From: an uncultured Alphaproteobacteria bacterium
GTDB lineage: Bacteria; Pseudomonadota; Alphaproteobacteria; HIMB59; GCA-002718135
Direction: 5' to 3'
Assembly (NCBI GenBank): GCA_902615625.1
Contig: CACMPM010000005.1
Span: forward strand, 1 to 64,000
DNA: 64,000 bases
Of this stretch, positions 48,910 through 59,252 are shown one piece after another (positions within the stretch are counted from its first letter, which is position 1; each line of letters begins with the position of its first letter). The notes under the pieces are model-generated. The model worked only from the letters and a program-made list of their open reading frames with translations. It was not told the DNA's origin and did not search any database. The position numbers and the translations under genes are program-made.

Positions 48910-49394
48910 TGTTTTCTGATCCACAATTTTGGGTTGCAGTATCTTTTATTTTATTTATTGCAGCTATTTTTAATCCAGTACGAAAAATTCTTACATCTAG
49001 TTTAGATGTTCAAATAAAAGATATAAAAAATAAAATAGATGAAGTTGAGAATATAAAAAATGAGGCTCAAAAAGCTTTGGATGAATTAAAAGATAGAGAA
49101 ACTAAGGTAGAAAAAGAAATACAAAATCTAAATTTGGAATCTGAAAAAAGAATAGCTGAACTGAAAAATATATCTGCTTCTAAACTAACTGACCAAATTG
49201 AAAAAAGAAAAATATTAGCTGAAAATAAGATTGAACAACTAGTGAGAGATACCAATAACTCTATAAAAAATTATATTTCAAGTGTTGCAATAGAGGCTAC
49301 GAAAAATATTCTAATACAAAATCTCAATAAAGATAAAAAGTCTGCTTTAATTGAAGAATCTATTACTGAATTTAACTCTGTTTTAAAGAATTAA
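48909..49394 (+). CDS. atpF: F0F1 ATP synthase subunit b
   Basis: 'FWVAVSFILFIAAIFNPVRKILTSSLDVQIKDIKNKIDEVENIKNEAQKALDELK'; operon position. Confidence 0.9.
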   Translation: MFSDPQFWVAVSFILFIAAIFNPVRKILTSSLDVQIKDIKNKIDEVENIKNEAQKALDELKDRETKVEKEIQNLNLESEKRIAELKNISASKLTDQIEKRKILAENKIEQLVRDTNNSIKNYISSVAIEATKNILIQNLNKDKKSALIEESITEFNSVLKN

Positions 49395-49506
49395 AAGTAA
49401 ATTAATCAGCCTAAATAATTGAGTATAATAATAAGAAATTAATATTAAAGGATTTGCAAAATCTATAGTATTATTAATTAACTGAAATTAAAATTAGCAA
49501 ATTTAA

Positions 49507-50448
49507 ATGACTAAAAAACTTAATATCTTTCTTGCAGGACCTCGAGGTTTTTGTGCAGGAGTAGATAGGGCGATTGAAATGGTTAAGGGTGCTCTAAAAA
49601 AATATGGGGCGCCAGTATATGTTCGTCATGAAATAGTTCATAATAAATTTGTTGTTGAAAATCTCAAATCACAGGGAGCTATTTTTGTAGAAGAATTAAA
49701 TGAGATTGAAGATAAAAGCAGGCCAGTTATCTTTTCTGCACATGGTGTTCCAAAAGCAGTACCCGAGGAAGCGTTAAGTTTAAATTTAATATATTATGAT
49801 GCCACATGTCCACTTGTTAGCAAAATTCATAAGGAGGTGGAAAATTTTGATAAAAAAAATCTCCCCGTAATTTTAATTGGTCATAGGAATCATCCTGAGG
49901 TTATTGGGACTATGGGTCAAACTAATAATGAAATTTATTTGGTAGAAAAAGTTGATGATGTAAAAAAGTTACCCTTTGAACAAAATGATAAGATTGCATA
50001 TGTAACTCAGACAACTCTATCAATAGACGATACGAAAGATATAATAAAAGAGATAAAATCACATTTTAAGAATGTTATAGAACCGAAAAAAAATGATATT
50101 TGTTATGCTACAACAAATAGACAGGAAGCTGTAAAAAAAATAGCTGATCAATGTGATTATTTTTTAGTAATTGGTGCAAGTAACTCATCAAATTCTTTAA
50201 GATTAGTTGAAGTAGCAAAAAATTATGGTTCAAAAAAAGCTATTTTAGTGGAAGATGTTGATTCCTTAAATTTAAATATATTTCAAGAATCTGAAAATAT
50301 AGGAATAACAGCAAGTGCATCATCACCGGAAATACTTGTAAGAAAACTTCTTGATAATTTGAAAAAAAATTTTGAAGTTCAAGTAAATGAAGGGCATTAT
50401 CAGAAAGAAGATGTATTTTTTAAAATTCCACAAAAGCTAAACGTATAA
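49507..50448 (+). CDS. ispH: 4-hydroxy-3-methylbut-2-enyl diphosphate reductase
   Basis: 'IFLAGPRGFCAGVDRAIEMV', 'DATCPLVSKIHKEV', 'GHRNHPEVIGTMGQ', 'CYATTNRQEAVKK'. Confidence 0.97.
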   Translation: MTKKLNIFLAGPRGFCAGVDRAIEMVKGALKKYGAPVYVRHEIVHNKFVVENLKSQGAIFVEELNEIEDKSRPVIFSAHGVPKAVPEEALSLNLIYYDATCPLVSKIHKEVENFDKKNLPVILIGHRNHPEVIGTMGQTNNEIYLVEKVDDVKKLPFEQNDKIAYVTQTTLSIDDTKDIIKEIKSHFKNVIEPKKNDICYATTNRQEAVKKIADQCDYFLVIGASNSSNSLRLVEVAKNYGSKKAILVEDVDSLNLNIFQESENIGITASASSPEILVRKLLDNLKKNFEVQVNEGHYQKEDVFFKIPQKLNV

Positions 50449-50449
50449 A

Positions 50450-51400
50450 ATGGCGGTCTTTACTAAATTACTTAAGGAAGATATCAATAACTTTATCTCT
50501 GATTACGCAATTGGAAATCTAGAAAGATTTGAAGAAATTGTAGATGGTATAGAGAACTCAAATTTTAAAATTTTTTGTAACAATAAACCATATATTTTAA
50601 CAATTTTTGAAAAAAGAGTGACTGAAGAAGAATTACCATTTTTCATAAATTTAAAAAACTTTTTAAATAAAAATAATTTTAAATGCCCTAAAGCGATCCC
50701 AGATAAAAATGGAAAAACATTAAAAAAAATAAAAAATAAAACTGCTGTTATTATTTCTTTTCTAGAAGGTAAAAGTATTGAAAAAGCTAACTCTGAAATG
50801 TGTGGAGAAGTTGGGAAGATGGTTGCTAATTTACACAATCTTACTGTAAATTTTGATGAAAAAAGACCTAACAGTTTAGACTTAAAGGACTGGAAAAATA
50901 TTTACAAAAAGTGTCTTAATAAGAAATCTGAAGAATATAATGAAATAATGTATTTGTTAAAAAACGAAATAGATTATTTAGAAAATCATTGGCCAAGCAA
51001 TATTCCCTGTGGTGTTATTCACGCTGATTTGTTTAGAGATAATATTTTTTTTAAAAATGAAAAAATTTCAGGAGTAATAGATTTCTATTTTTCTTGTTAT
51101 TATTTTTATGTGTACGATATAGCGATTGTAATTAATGATTGGTGCTTTAGTGAAAATGGAAAAAATTTTCACAAACAAAACTGCCTTACAATTCTTGAGG
51201 AATATCAAAAATTGAGAAAATTGAGTGACCTTGAAAAGGAATCATTAAATATTTTATTAAGAGCTGCAGCTGTTAGAATATTATCTACAAGAGTACATGA
51301 CTATATTTTTCATCCACCTAATGCAATCGTTGTTAAAAAAGATCCATTTGAATATTTTAATATTTTAAAATGGCATCAACAAAATGGTATTTTTCAATAA
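50450..51400 (+). CDS. thrB: Homoserine kinase (ThrB2 type)
   Basis: 'MAVFTKLLKEDINNFISDYAIG', 'GVIHADLFRDNIFFKNEKISGVIDFYFSCYYFYVYDIAIVINDWCF'. Confidence 0.93.
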   Translation: MAVFTKLLKEDINNFISDYAIGNLERFEEIVDGIENSNFKIFCNNKPYILTIFEKRVTEEELPFFINLKNFLNKNNFKCPKAIPDKNGKTLKKIKNKTAVIISFLEGKSIEKANSEMCGEVGKMVANLHNLTVNFDEKRPNSLDLKDWKNIYKKCLNKKSEEYNEIMYLLKNEIDYLENHWPSNIPCGVIHADLFRDNIFFKNEKISGVIDFYFSCYYFYVYDIAIVINDWCFSENGKNFHKQNCLTILEEYQKLRKLSDLEKESLNILLRAAAVRILSTRVHDYIFHPPNAIVVKKDPFEYFNILKWHQQNGIFQ

Positions 51401-51828
51401 TGATTAATATTTACACTGATGGTGCATGTTCTGGTAATCCTGGTAAAGGTGGATGGGGAGTTGTAATTTTAGATAATAACAATGAGATATTATTAAATGG
51501 TGGAGATCAACTTACAACGAATAATAAAATGGAACTTACAGCAGCAATAAAAGCACTAGAATATTTTAAGATAAAAAAAGATTTAATCATTTATACAGAC
51601 AGCAAATATGTAAAGGATGGAATTGAATCCTGGATTACAAATTGGAAAAAGAATGGATGGAAGACATCAACCAAAAAAATAGTGAAAAATAAAGAATTAT
51701 GGATGCAATTAGATAATCTAATAAATAAACATAATGTAACGTGGAAGTGGGTTAAGGGTCACGCAGGTTTCGAGTTTAATGAGAAAGCTGATGAACTAGC
51801 AAGGAAATATATTGAAAATAATATTTAG
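51400..51828 (+). CDS. rnhA: Ribonuclease HI
   Basis: 'MINIYTDGACSGNPGKGGWGVVI', 'NNKMELTAAIKAL', 'WKWVKGHAGFEFNEKADELA'; ATG 51400 overlaps the thrB stop. Confidence 0.96.
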   Translation: MINIYTDGACSGNPGKGGWGVVILDNNNEILLNGGDQLTTNNKMELTAAIKALEYFKIKKDLIIYTDSKYVKDGIESWITNWKKNGWKTSTKKIVKNKELWMQLDNLINKHNVTWKWVKGHAGFEFNEKADELARKYIENNI

Positions 51829-52375
51829 TTTATTTTTTATTTTTCTATATTGTAAACAGAGTGTTGCAAATGATTTATGGACTATAGATAAGAATATTTC
51901 TAGTATAGAATTTGAAGTTCCAGTTTTGTTTGCAAAAAATGTTGCTGGTAAATTTAATACATTTGATGGTTTCGTTTCCTTAGATTTATCTAATCAAAGT
52001 AATAATAAAGCACTTATAAATGTTGGTATTGATAGTTTAGAGTTAAATTATAAACGATATAAGGATTTAGTACTCAGTGAGGTTTTCTTTGATGCTAAAA
52101 AATTTCCCTTAGGCCTTATTGACACAAATAATTTTAAATTTAATTACGAAGATAACAAAGTTAATTTAATAGGTGAATTAACGATAAAAGGTAAAAGTCA
52201 AAATATCCCTATTGATATTGAAATTATCAAATTGGCTAATGATTTGGTTCAGGTAAAAAGTGAAATTTTATTTTCTAGGAATGAGTTTAATATTGGTACA
52301 GGTAATTGGAAAAATACATCAATTCTTAAAGATGAAATAAAAATAAAAGCAAATATTTTTCTCTTCAAAGAATAG
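51812..52375 (+). CDS. YceI family protein
   Basis: Signal peptide; 'LWTIDKNISSIEFEVPVLFAKNVAGKFNTFDGFVSLD...LIGELTIKGKSQNI'. Confidence 0.88.
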   Translation: MKIIFSLFFIFLYCKQSVANDLWTIDKNISSIEFEVPVLFAKNVAGKFNTFDGFVSLDLSNQSNNKALINVGIDSLELNYKRYKDLVLSEVFFDAKKFPLGLIDTNNFKFNYEDNKVNLIGELTIKGKSQNIPIDIEIIKLANDLVQVKSEILFSRNEFNIGTGNWKNTSILKDEIKIKANIFLFKE

Positions 52376-52380
52376 TTAGT

Positions 52381-53157
52381 TTATCTAAGTGTATATCCGC
52401 CGTCTATAACTAATACTTCACCTGTAATATAACTTGAGGCAGGGCTACATAAAAAAAGTGCTGCAGATGCAATTTCACTTGGTTTGCCCATTCTTTTAAG
52501 AGGTGTCATACTATTCCACGTTTCATACCAATGTTCGTTTTCTTTAGTTAACTTAGTCATTTCTGTATCAATATAACCAGGTGCAATAGCGTTCACACGG
52601 ATATTATTTTCAGCAAAATCACTTGCTAAACTTTTTGTTAACATATGTACTGCAGCTTTTGATGCGTTATAAGCTACTTGAGGTTGAGGAATATTTGATA
52701 CTAACCCAGATATTGAACCTATATTTAAAATCACTCCTTCACCTTGTTTTTTCATTTGTGGTAATACAGAACGACACATTCTAAAAACAGAATCAACATT
52801 TGTATTCATAATTTTATCTAATAATTTATCATCAAACTCTTCCATAGTACCATGTTGAGCAACACCAGCATTATTGACTAAGATATCAATTGAATTATAT
52901 TTTTCTAAAACAAAATTTATTATTTTTTGAGGTTCATTAGAATTAGTAATATCACCTTGAACAAAAGAAACATCATGATTTGCATCTTTAAGACTTTTTA
53001 GACCAGAATATTTATCTGTTCTACTTGTGACAATTATCTTTGCACCAGCCTCTCCAAGAGCATGTGCAATAGATAGGCCAATTCCTCTTGTTCCACCTGT
53101 TACAATAGCAACTTTATTAGTTAATTTAAAATTATCAAAAATCATCAATATATACAA
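52381..53157 (-). CDS. SDR family oxidoreductase
   Basis: 'AIVTGGTRGIGLSIAHALGEAGAKIIV', 'NNAGVAQ', 'YNASKAAVHMLTKSLASD'. Confidence 0.92.
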   Translation of the reverse strand: MYILMIFDNFKLTNKVAIVTGGTRGIGLSIAHALGEAGAKIIVTSRTDKYSGLKSLKDANHDVSFVQGDITNSNEPQKIINFVLEKYNSIDILVNNAGVAQHGTMEEFDDKLLDKIMNTNVDSVFRMCRSVLPQMKKQGEGVILNIGSISGLVSNIPQPQVAYNASKAAVHMLTKSLASDFAENNIRVNAIAPGYIDTEMTKLTKENEHWYETWNSMTPLKRMGKPSEIASAALFLCSPASSYITGEVLVIDGGYTLR

Positions 53158-53231
53158 TATGTTAACAAAGTAGAAATTTCATTAAAAATTATAATAATTT
53201 ATATTTAAAAATATGCTATTTATTAACAAAC

Positions 53232-54269
53232 ATGAAAGCATTAGTTTTAGAAAAAAAACTTGAATTGAATTTAAGAGATATAGATTTACCAAACAAGGTT
53301 GATTCAAATGATGTAAAAATCAAAATGCATACTGTTGGAATATGTGGTTCAGATATTCACTATTATGAACATGGTAAAATTGGGCAATGGCATATTAATG
53401 CACCGATGGTTTTGGGACACGAAGGCTCAGGAACAATCATCGACGTAGGTATAAATGTAAAAAATTTAAAAGTGGGTGACAGAGTTTGTGTTGAACCTCA
53501 GATTGTTAGTAAAAGTACAAAAGAATATAGACTTGGTATTTACAATTATGATCAAAAAGTAAAATTTTGGGCTACACCACCTATTCATGGTTGTTTAACA
53601 CCTGAGGTTGTGTTTCCAAGTGATATGGTTTTTAAAATACCAGACAATCTCTCTTATGCTGAAGGAGCAATGGTTGAGCCTTTAGCAGTAGGTATGCAAG
53701 GAGTAACTAAAGCAAAAATAAAACCTGGTCAAATTGGATTAGTAATGGGATCTGGGCCAATTGGATTGGTTACAGCCCTTGCTGCTTTAGCTGGAGGATG
53801 TGCAAAAGTTTATATTGCTGACATTTTAAGTGAAAAATTAAAAATGTGTGATTATTATCCTGATCTTATTCCCATAGATATATCTAAAGAAAATTTAGAA
53901 ACAAAAATTATGGATGAAACCAATGGATGGGGAGTTGATAGGTTTTTTGAATGTAGCGGATCAGTAAAAGCGTATGAAGCTATTTTTACTTGCTGTTCAC
54001 CTGGCGCACATGTTGTCTTAATTGGAAATAATGCTGAACCAGTACCAATGAATTGGGCTATACTATTTTCTAAAGGTCTTGAGTTTCAAACTGTGCATAG
54101 GTATTCACATCAATATGAACCATCAATAAGACTACTTGAACGAGGAAAAATTGATGTTAAGCCAATGATTACACATACCTTTAAATTCGAAGAAAGTGTT
54201 GAAGCATTTTTAAGAGCAGCAGAACATAGGTCCACCGATGTAAAGCTTCAAATAAAAATTGATGAATAG
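53232..54269 (+). CDS. Zn-dependent MDR polyol dehydrogenase (xylitol/sorbitol/L-iditol dehydrogenase-like)
   Basis: 'VGICGSDIHYYEHGKIGQWHINAPMVLGHEGSGTIIDVG', 'MGSGPIGLVTALAALAGG'. Confidence 0.9.
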   Translation: MKALVLEKKLELNLRDIDLPNKVDSNDVKIKMHTVGICGSDIHYYEHGKIGQWHINAPMVLGHEGSGTIIDVGINVKNLKVGDRVCVEPQIVSKSTKEYRLGIYNYDQKVKFWATPPIHGCLTPEVVFPSDMVFKIPDNLSYAEGAMVEPLAVGMQGVTKAKIKPGQIGLVMGSGPIGLVTALAALAGGCAKVYIADILSEKLKMCDYYPDLIPIDISKENLETKIMDETNGWGVDRFFECSGSVKAYEAIFTCCSPGAHVVLIGNNAEPVPMNWAILFSKGLEFQTVHRYSHQYEPSIRLLERGKIDVKPMITHTFKFEESVEAFLRAAEHRSTDVKLQIKIDE

Positions 54270-55665
54270 AGGTGAACTAGCTATTTCATCTTTTAATAGA
54301 GAAAATTGTAAAACAGGTGTTGTTCATCTTGGTGTAGGAAATTTTCATAGAGCTCATCAAGCAAACTATATAGATGAATATCTTAATACAACTAATAATT
54401 TGAATTGGGGAATATGTGGAATTAATTTAAGAAAAGAAGATAGCAAAAATTTTGAAAATCTAAAATTAAGAAAAGGGAAATATATTCTGAAAACAATTTC
54501 TACATCTGGAGATGAAAAATATAAAGATATCAATTCAATTATAAAATTAATAGACTGGAGTAAGGAAAAAGATGAAGCTGAGGCTATTCTTTCAAATCCA
54601 GATATAAAATTAGTTACAATGACAATTACCGAAAGCGGTTACTATATAAATGAAAAAAATAAACTAAATCTAAATTTAGAACTTATTAAGAATAATATTC
54701 AAGGAAAAGAAAACAATATAATTTACTCTTTTCTTATGGCAGCTTTAAAAAAAAGAATGCTATCTATAAATGAAAAAATCACATTGCTATGCTGTGATAA
54801 TATAAGAGAAAATGGAAAAATGTTACAAGACTGTTTAAAAGAATATTTATCAGCATCTAAAGAATATGAACTTTTAGAATGGATAGAAGAAAATGTTAGT
54901 TTTCCCTCTTGTGTTGTTGATCGAATTACTCCTAGAACACCAGAATTTTTAAAGTCTGATATAATGGAAAAATTTAATTTAAAGGAAAATTGCGGCGTGA
55001 TGGCTGAACCCTTTATTCAATGGATAGTAGAGGATAACTTCATAAATGAAAGACCAAAGCTTGAAGATGTTGGTGTGAAGTTTGTGAAGGATGTTTTTCC
55101 CTACGAAGAAGCTAAAATTAGAATTCTAAATGGAGCTCACTTAGCATTAAGTTATTTTGGAGCACTTAAAGGTTATACAACTTATGATGAGGCAATATCA
55201 GATAAAAATTTAGAACAATTTTTCTTTGAAATTCAACAAAAGGAAATATTACCAGCGCTTGTTCACGAACCCTTTGATTTAGAAGAATATATGATCACAA
55301 TTTATGAAAGATTTAAAAATAAAAATATTGCTGATAAATTAGAGAGAATTGCAATGGATGGTGTAGGTAAATTTCCTATATTTATATTACCGACTATACA
55401 TAATTGCTTTGAAAAAAATATTATTCCTGAAAATTGTATTGATGCAATTGCGAGCTGGTATGTTTTTATGTTGAAAATCAAAGATAAAAAATTAAGTTTT
55501 GAATACTATGAACCAAGTTGGGAATGGGTCAAATATTATCTAGAAGAAGATAAAATTGTTGAATTTATAAATTGTATAGAACTATGGGGAAACACACCAA
55601 AACAATTTCCTTCATTTTCTAAAATTTTGAAAAAAAAAATAAATTTCTTAAAGGATATTTATTAA
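54262..55665 (+). CDS. Mannitol dehydrogenase family protein
   Basis: 'TGVVHLGVGNFHRAHQANYIDEYL', 'VTMTITESGYY', 'ERPKLEDVGVKFVKDVFPYEEAKIRILNGAHLALSYFGAL'. Confidence 0.92.
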   Translation: MNRGELAISSFNRENCKTGVVHLGVGNFHRAHQANYIDEYLNTTNNLNWGICGINLRKEDSKNFENLKLRKGKYILKTISTSGDEKYKDINSIIKLIDWSKEKDEAEAILSNPDIKLVTMTITESGYYINEKNKLNLNLELIKNNIQGKENNIIYSFLMAALKKRMLSINEKITLLCCDNIRENGKMLQDCLKEYLSASKEYELLEWIEENVSFPSCVVDRITPRTPEFLKSDIMEKFNLKENCGVMAEPFIQWIVEDNFINERPKLEDVGVKFVKDVFPYEEAKIRILNGAHLALSYFGALKGYTTYDEAISDKNLEQFFFEIQQKEILPALVHEPFDLEEYMITIYERFKNKNIADKLERIAMDGVGKFPIFILPTIHNCFEKNIIPENCIDAIASWYVFMLKIKDKKLSFEYYEPSWEWVKYYLEEDKIVEFINCIELWGNTPKQFPSFSKILKKKINFLKDIY

Positions 55666-57146
55666 AAATTTAAATTTTGAGCAATTTTGTTATTACTATT
55701 ATATAAATCTTTCCAAATAGCATACCTTCGTAACAAGATATCTATATTATTTTTCTTTGGTTCATAAATTTTACTTATTTTTATTTCACTAACAATTTTT
55801 TCTTTTTTATTTATTGTATCATCCTGAAACATTGCTAATCTTGCAACACCAAGTGCCGCACCAAATTCACTTTGATCACAAACACTTAATTTTCTATTTA
55901 ATAGCGATGCAAGCAATTCAATCCAGAATGAACTTTTTGAACCTCCTCCAACCATGTAAATGTTATCAAAGTTATCGTTAACTTTTAAAATAGAATTTAC
56001 TCCATCTAATATACCAAAACTAACACCTTCAATTACTGCATACTGTAAATCAGTTGCATTTGTTGTTGTTTTTATAGAGTGGAATGAGCCTCTAATATGT
56101 GGATCATTATGAGGAGTCCTCTCTCCAGAAAGATAAGGCAAAAAGTAAGAAGAATTATTTATAGTATCTTCATCTGTATAAAATTTTTCTACATTATTAA
56201 ATGTTTCTGCAATTGAAGTGCTTGTAACAGCACAGATCCAATCCAAACAATTACTTGTACTTAACATAACTGACATCAAGTGCCATTTATTTGGTAAACA
56301 ATGACAAAATGAATGTACTGCATCTCCAGTATTACTTAAAAAACTTTCAGTAGGAGTGAAAAAAACCCCTGAAGTACCAAGAGATATAAATGATTGATTT
56401 TTATTTGTTATACCCATACCAGTTGCTGCAGCCGCATTATCACCTGCTCCACCAACAACTTTCACATTATTATTAAAATTAAATTTATCTTTTAACTCTT
56501 TTTTTAAATAACCTGTCAGCTCATTGCCTTCCACAAGATTTGGCATATGTTTTTCTTCTAAAAACGAGCATGATAAAAGTTTATTAGACCATTTTCTATG
56601 TTTTATGTCTAACCACAATGTGCCAGATGCATCTGACATTTCAGAAAAAAATTCACCGGTAAGAATAAATCTTAAATAATCTTTTGGTAATAAAACTTTA
56701 AAAATTTTTCGAAAATTATCTATTTCATTATTTTTAATCCAATTTATTTTTGGAGCAGTGAAGCCGGGCATAGTGATATTTCCTGAGATTGATCGTACAT
56801 CAAAATTTTGTTTTTCAAATTCTTCACACTCTTGATGTGATCTAGTATCATTCCAAAGAATACATGGTCTAATAACATTTCCATCCTTATCTATTAAAGT
56901 AGCTCCATGCATATGTCCTGATATGCCTAGAGAGACGGTTTGCGAAAACTCATTTGGTTTTTTTAGCTTCAAAGCTTCAAAACAATTCATTGTTGAGTCA
57001 ATCCATTCTTGTGGATTTTGCTCACTAAAACCATTTTTTGGAGATTGTACTGTGAGACTTGAAGTAGCTGTAGCAAGAATTTTTTGGTTTTGATCAATTA
57101 AAATCATTTTAATTGAAGAAGTACCAAGATCTATTCCAATAAACAT
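55662..57146 (-). CDS. xylB: Xylulokinase
   Basis: 'MFIGIDLGTSSIKMILID', 'LGISGHMHGATLIDKDGNVIRPCILWNDTRS', 'SLGTSGVFF', 'MVGGGSKSSFWIELLASLLN'. Confidence 0.93.
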   Translation of the reverse strand: MFIGIDLGTSSIKMILIDQNQKILATATSSLTVQSPKNGFSEQNPQEWIDSTMNCFEALKLKKPNEFSQTVSLGISGHMHGATLIDKDGNVIRPCILWNDTRSHQECEEFEKQNFDVRSISGNITMPGFTAPKINWIKNNEIDNFRKIFKVLLPKDYLRFILTGEFFSEMSDASGTLWLDIKHRKWSNKLLSCSFLEEKHMPNLVEGNELTGYLKKELKDKFNFNNNVKVVGGAGDNAAAATGMGITNKNQSFISLGTSGVFFTPTESFLSNTGDAVHSFCHCLPNKWHLMSVMLSTSNCLDWICAVTSTSIAETFNNVEKFYTDEDTINNSSYFLPYLSGERTPHNDPHIRGSFHSIKTTTNATDLQYAVIEGVSFGILDGVNSILKVNDNFDNIYMVGGGSKSSFWIELLASLLNRKLSVCDQSEFGAALGVARLAMFQDDTINKKEKIVSEIKISKIYEPKKNNIDILLRRYAIWKDLYNSNNKIAQNLNF

Positions 57147-57194
57147 TTTAAAATTATAACATTAATATTTTAAATCATACAAAAAAAATTAGGG

Positions 57195-58055
57195 TTACTT
57201 GTAAGAATACCTAAATATAAATACACCAGATGCGACAATAATAATTGCTCCAATAATTGTAAATATATCTGGTATTTCTTTATATACAATTAGACCAAAT
57301 AATATTGCCCAAACTATTATTGTATAATTATAGGGTGCTAATACACTTGCGGGAGTAATACTTAATGCCTTAATTTGTAAAAATAAACCCATACAAAAAA
57401 AGAAGCCTAAAAATATAAAAAATATAAAAGAAAATGAATGAAGAGGTTGCCAAAAAAATATTGATAATATTGAAGTAATTATGACACCTACAAGACCATT
57501 GTAGAATAACATAGTTTCATTATCATCGTACTGAGCGTTTAATCTTGTTGCTATTTGAAAAAGTGAATAAAAAAAAGCAGCGAGTAAAGGAATGACAAGG
57601 TAGGGATTAAATATTGTTAAGCCAGGGCGCATAATAAGAATAACACCAAAAAAACTAAAACCAATTGCTACCCAAGTAGCTAAGTTTATTTTTTCCTTTA
57701 GAATTAAATAAGAAAAAAAAACAACTAAAACTGGTGATAAAGATCCAATTGTGTGTGCATCTGCAAGAGCTAAATACCTAAATGATAATACAAAAAAACA
57801 AGCCTCACAAACAGATAGGATACATCTAGTAATTTGTATTTTATAATTATTTGATAGATAATAATTTTTTACATTATTTTTTTTTGCAATAAAAAAAGAA
57901 AATATAAGACAAAAAGTATATTTAACAAATAATAGCACAAAAACTGAATGATACTGCACAGCTGTTTTTTGAATTGTGTCTAAGATACCAAAAGATAAAT
58001 AAGTTAAAAGTATTAAAATAATTCCATAGTTATATGGGTTTGATTTATTTTTCAT
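57195..58055 (-). CDS. DMT family (EamA) transporter
   Basis: 10-TM EamA pattern; 'IGSLSPVLVVFFSYLILKEKINLATWVAIGFSFFGVILIMRPG'. Confidence 0.9.
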   Translation of the reverse strand: MKNKSNPYNYGIILILLTYLSFGILDTIQKTAVQYHSVFVLLFVKYTFCLIFSFFIAKKNNVKNYYLSNNYKIQITRCILSVCEACFFVLSFRYLALADAHTIGSLSPVLVVFFSYLILKEKINLATWVAIGFSFFGVILIMRPGLTIFNPYLVIPLLAAFFYSLFQIATRLNAQYDDNETMLFYNGLVGVIITSILSIFFWQPLHSFSFIFFIFLGFFFCMGLFLQIKALSITPASVLAPYNYTIIVWAILFGLIVYKEIPDIFTIIGAIIIVASGVFIFRYSYK

Positions 58056-59245
58056 TAAAGATTTTTGAAAATATTATTATAGAAGTCTTTTTTAATATTT
58101 TTTTCAGCATCTAAAATTTGCATCATTACAACTGCTGATAAATCATTAATTGGATCAACCAAGAAATACGTAGCAGCATAACCTGACCAGCCAAATTCAC
58201 CAATAACACCAAATTTGTTTTGAGATGTATTATTCATCAAAACTCTAAATCCAAGACCCCATCCATAACCATCTAAATCATTTTCATAATTTTCATCTTT
58301 AATTGTATTCGTTGATGTTATTTCGATGGGCAATAAGTTTAAATCTAATGAATTACAACGCATAGATTGAAGAGTTTCCTTATTTACCAGTGGCTTAGCA
58401 TTTTTACCTTTACCATTAATTAGCATAGTGGCAAATTTAATGTAGTCTGCAGCTGTTGAAAATAAACCATGTCCACCTCTAGAGTAATTTACATTGTTTG
58501 CAGGGTATCCATATAAAATTAATTTTCTTGTAGCCAAAGTTAAGTTAGTTAACTTTGATTTGACACTATTATATTCAAAAGTTTCAACTAAATTTTGGTT
58601 TTTATCTTCACTAATAAAAAAATTTGTTTCATTCATTTCTAATGGATTAAATATATTTTCATTTAAAATATTTATTAACTTATCTTTTGTTACAATTTCT
58701 AGAATTCTTGCTAAAATATCTATAGAGATTGAATAATGCCATTCTGATCCTGGCTCATAGAGTAATGGTAAACTGGAGATACTTTCAATTTCCTCTTCTA
58801 AGCTTCTAGTAGATGAATGAAACAACTTCTTTTCTTCATAACCTTCAGCTAAAAAATTGTTACTACTATTGTAAGTAAAGCCAGCTGTATGTTGCAAAAG
58901 TTGTCTAACTGTGGGAATGTTATCTACTTTAATAGTATCGTCTAATTTACTTGTTAACGATTTAAGTTTTTTTAGATTTTTGAAATTTGGTAAATATTTT
59001 TCTATAGTATCATCAAGAGATAAAAAATTTTTTTCTATTAGTTGCATTGCCGCAAAACCAACAATTGGTTTAGTCATAGACCAGATTCTGTAATATGAAT
59101 TTTTATTAAGTTTATTATTTTTAACTAGATCATTATATCCAATTACCTCATGATAAGTATTATTTTTGTAATTTATTATCCATTCAGCACCATTACATCT
59201 TCCAGCATCAATATGTTTTTGAAAATCTAATCTAATGTTATCCAT
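58055..59245 (-). CDS. Serine hydrolase (beta-lactamase/class C-like family)
   Basis: 'YYRIWSMTKPIVGFAAMQLIEK' (SxxK), 'TVRQLLQHTAGFTY', 'YGWGLGFRV'. Confidence 0.9.
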   Translation of the reverse strand: MDNIRLDFQKHIDAGRCNGAEWIINYKNNTYHEVIGYNDLVKNNKLNKNSYYRIWSMTKPIVGFAAMQLIEKNFLSLDDTIEKYLPNFKNLKKLKSLTSKLDDTIKVDNIPTVRQLLQHTAGFTYNSSNNFLAEGYEEKKLFHSSTRSLEEEIESISSLPLLYEPGSEWHYSISIDILARILEIVTKDKLINILNENIFNPLEMNETNFFISEDKNQNLVETFEYNSVKSKLTNLTLATRKLILYGYPANNVNYSRGGHGLFSTAADYIKFATMLINGKGKNAKPLVNKETLQSMRCNSLDLNLLPIEITSTNTIKDENYENDLDGYGWGLGFRVLMNNTSQNKFGVIGEFGWSGYAATYFLVDPINDLSAVVMMQILDAEKNIKKDFYNNIFKNL

Positions 59246-59252
59246 AAATGGA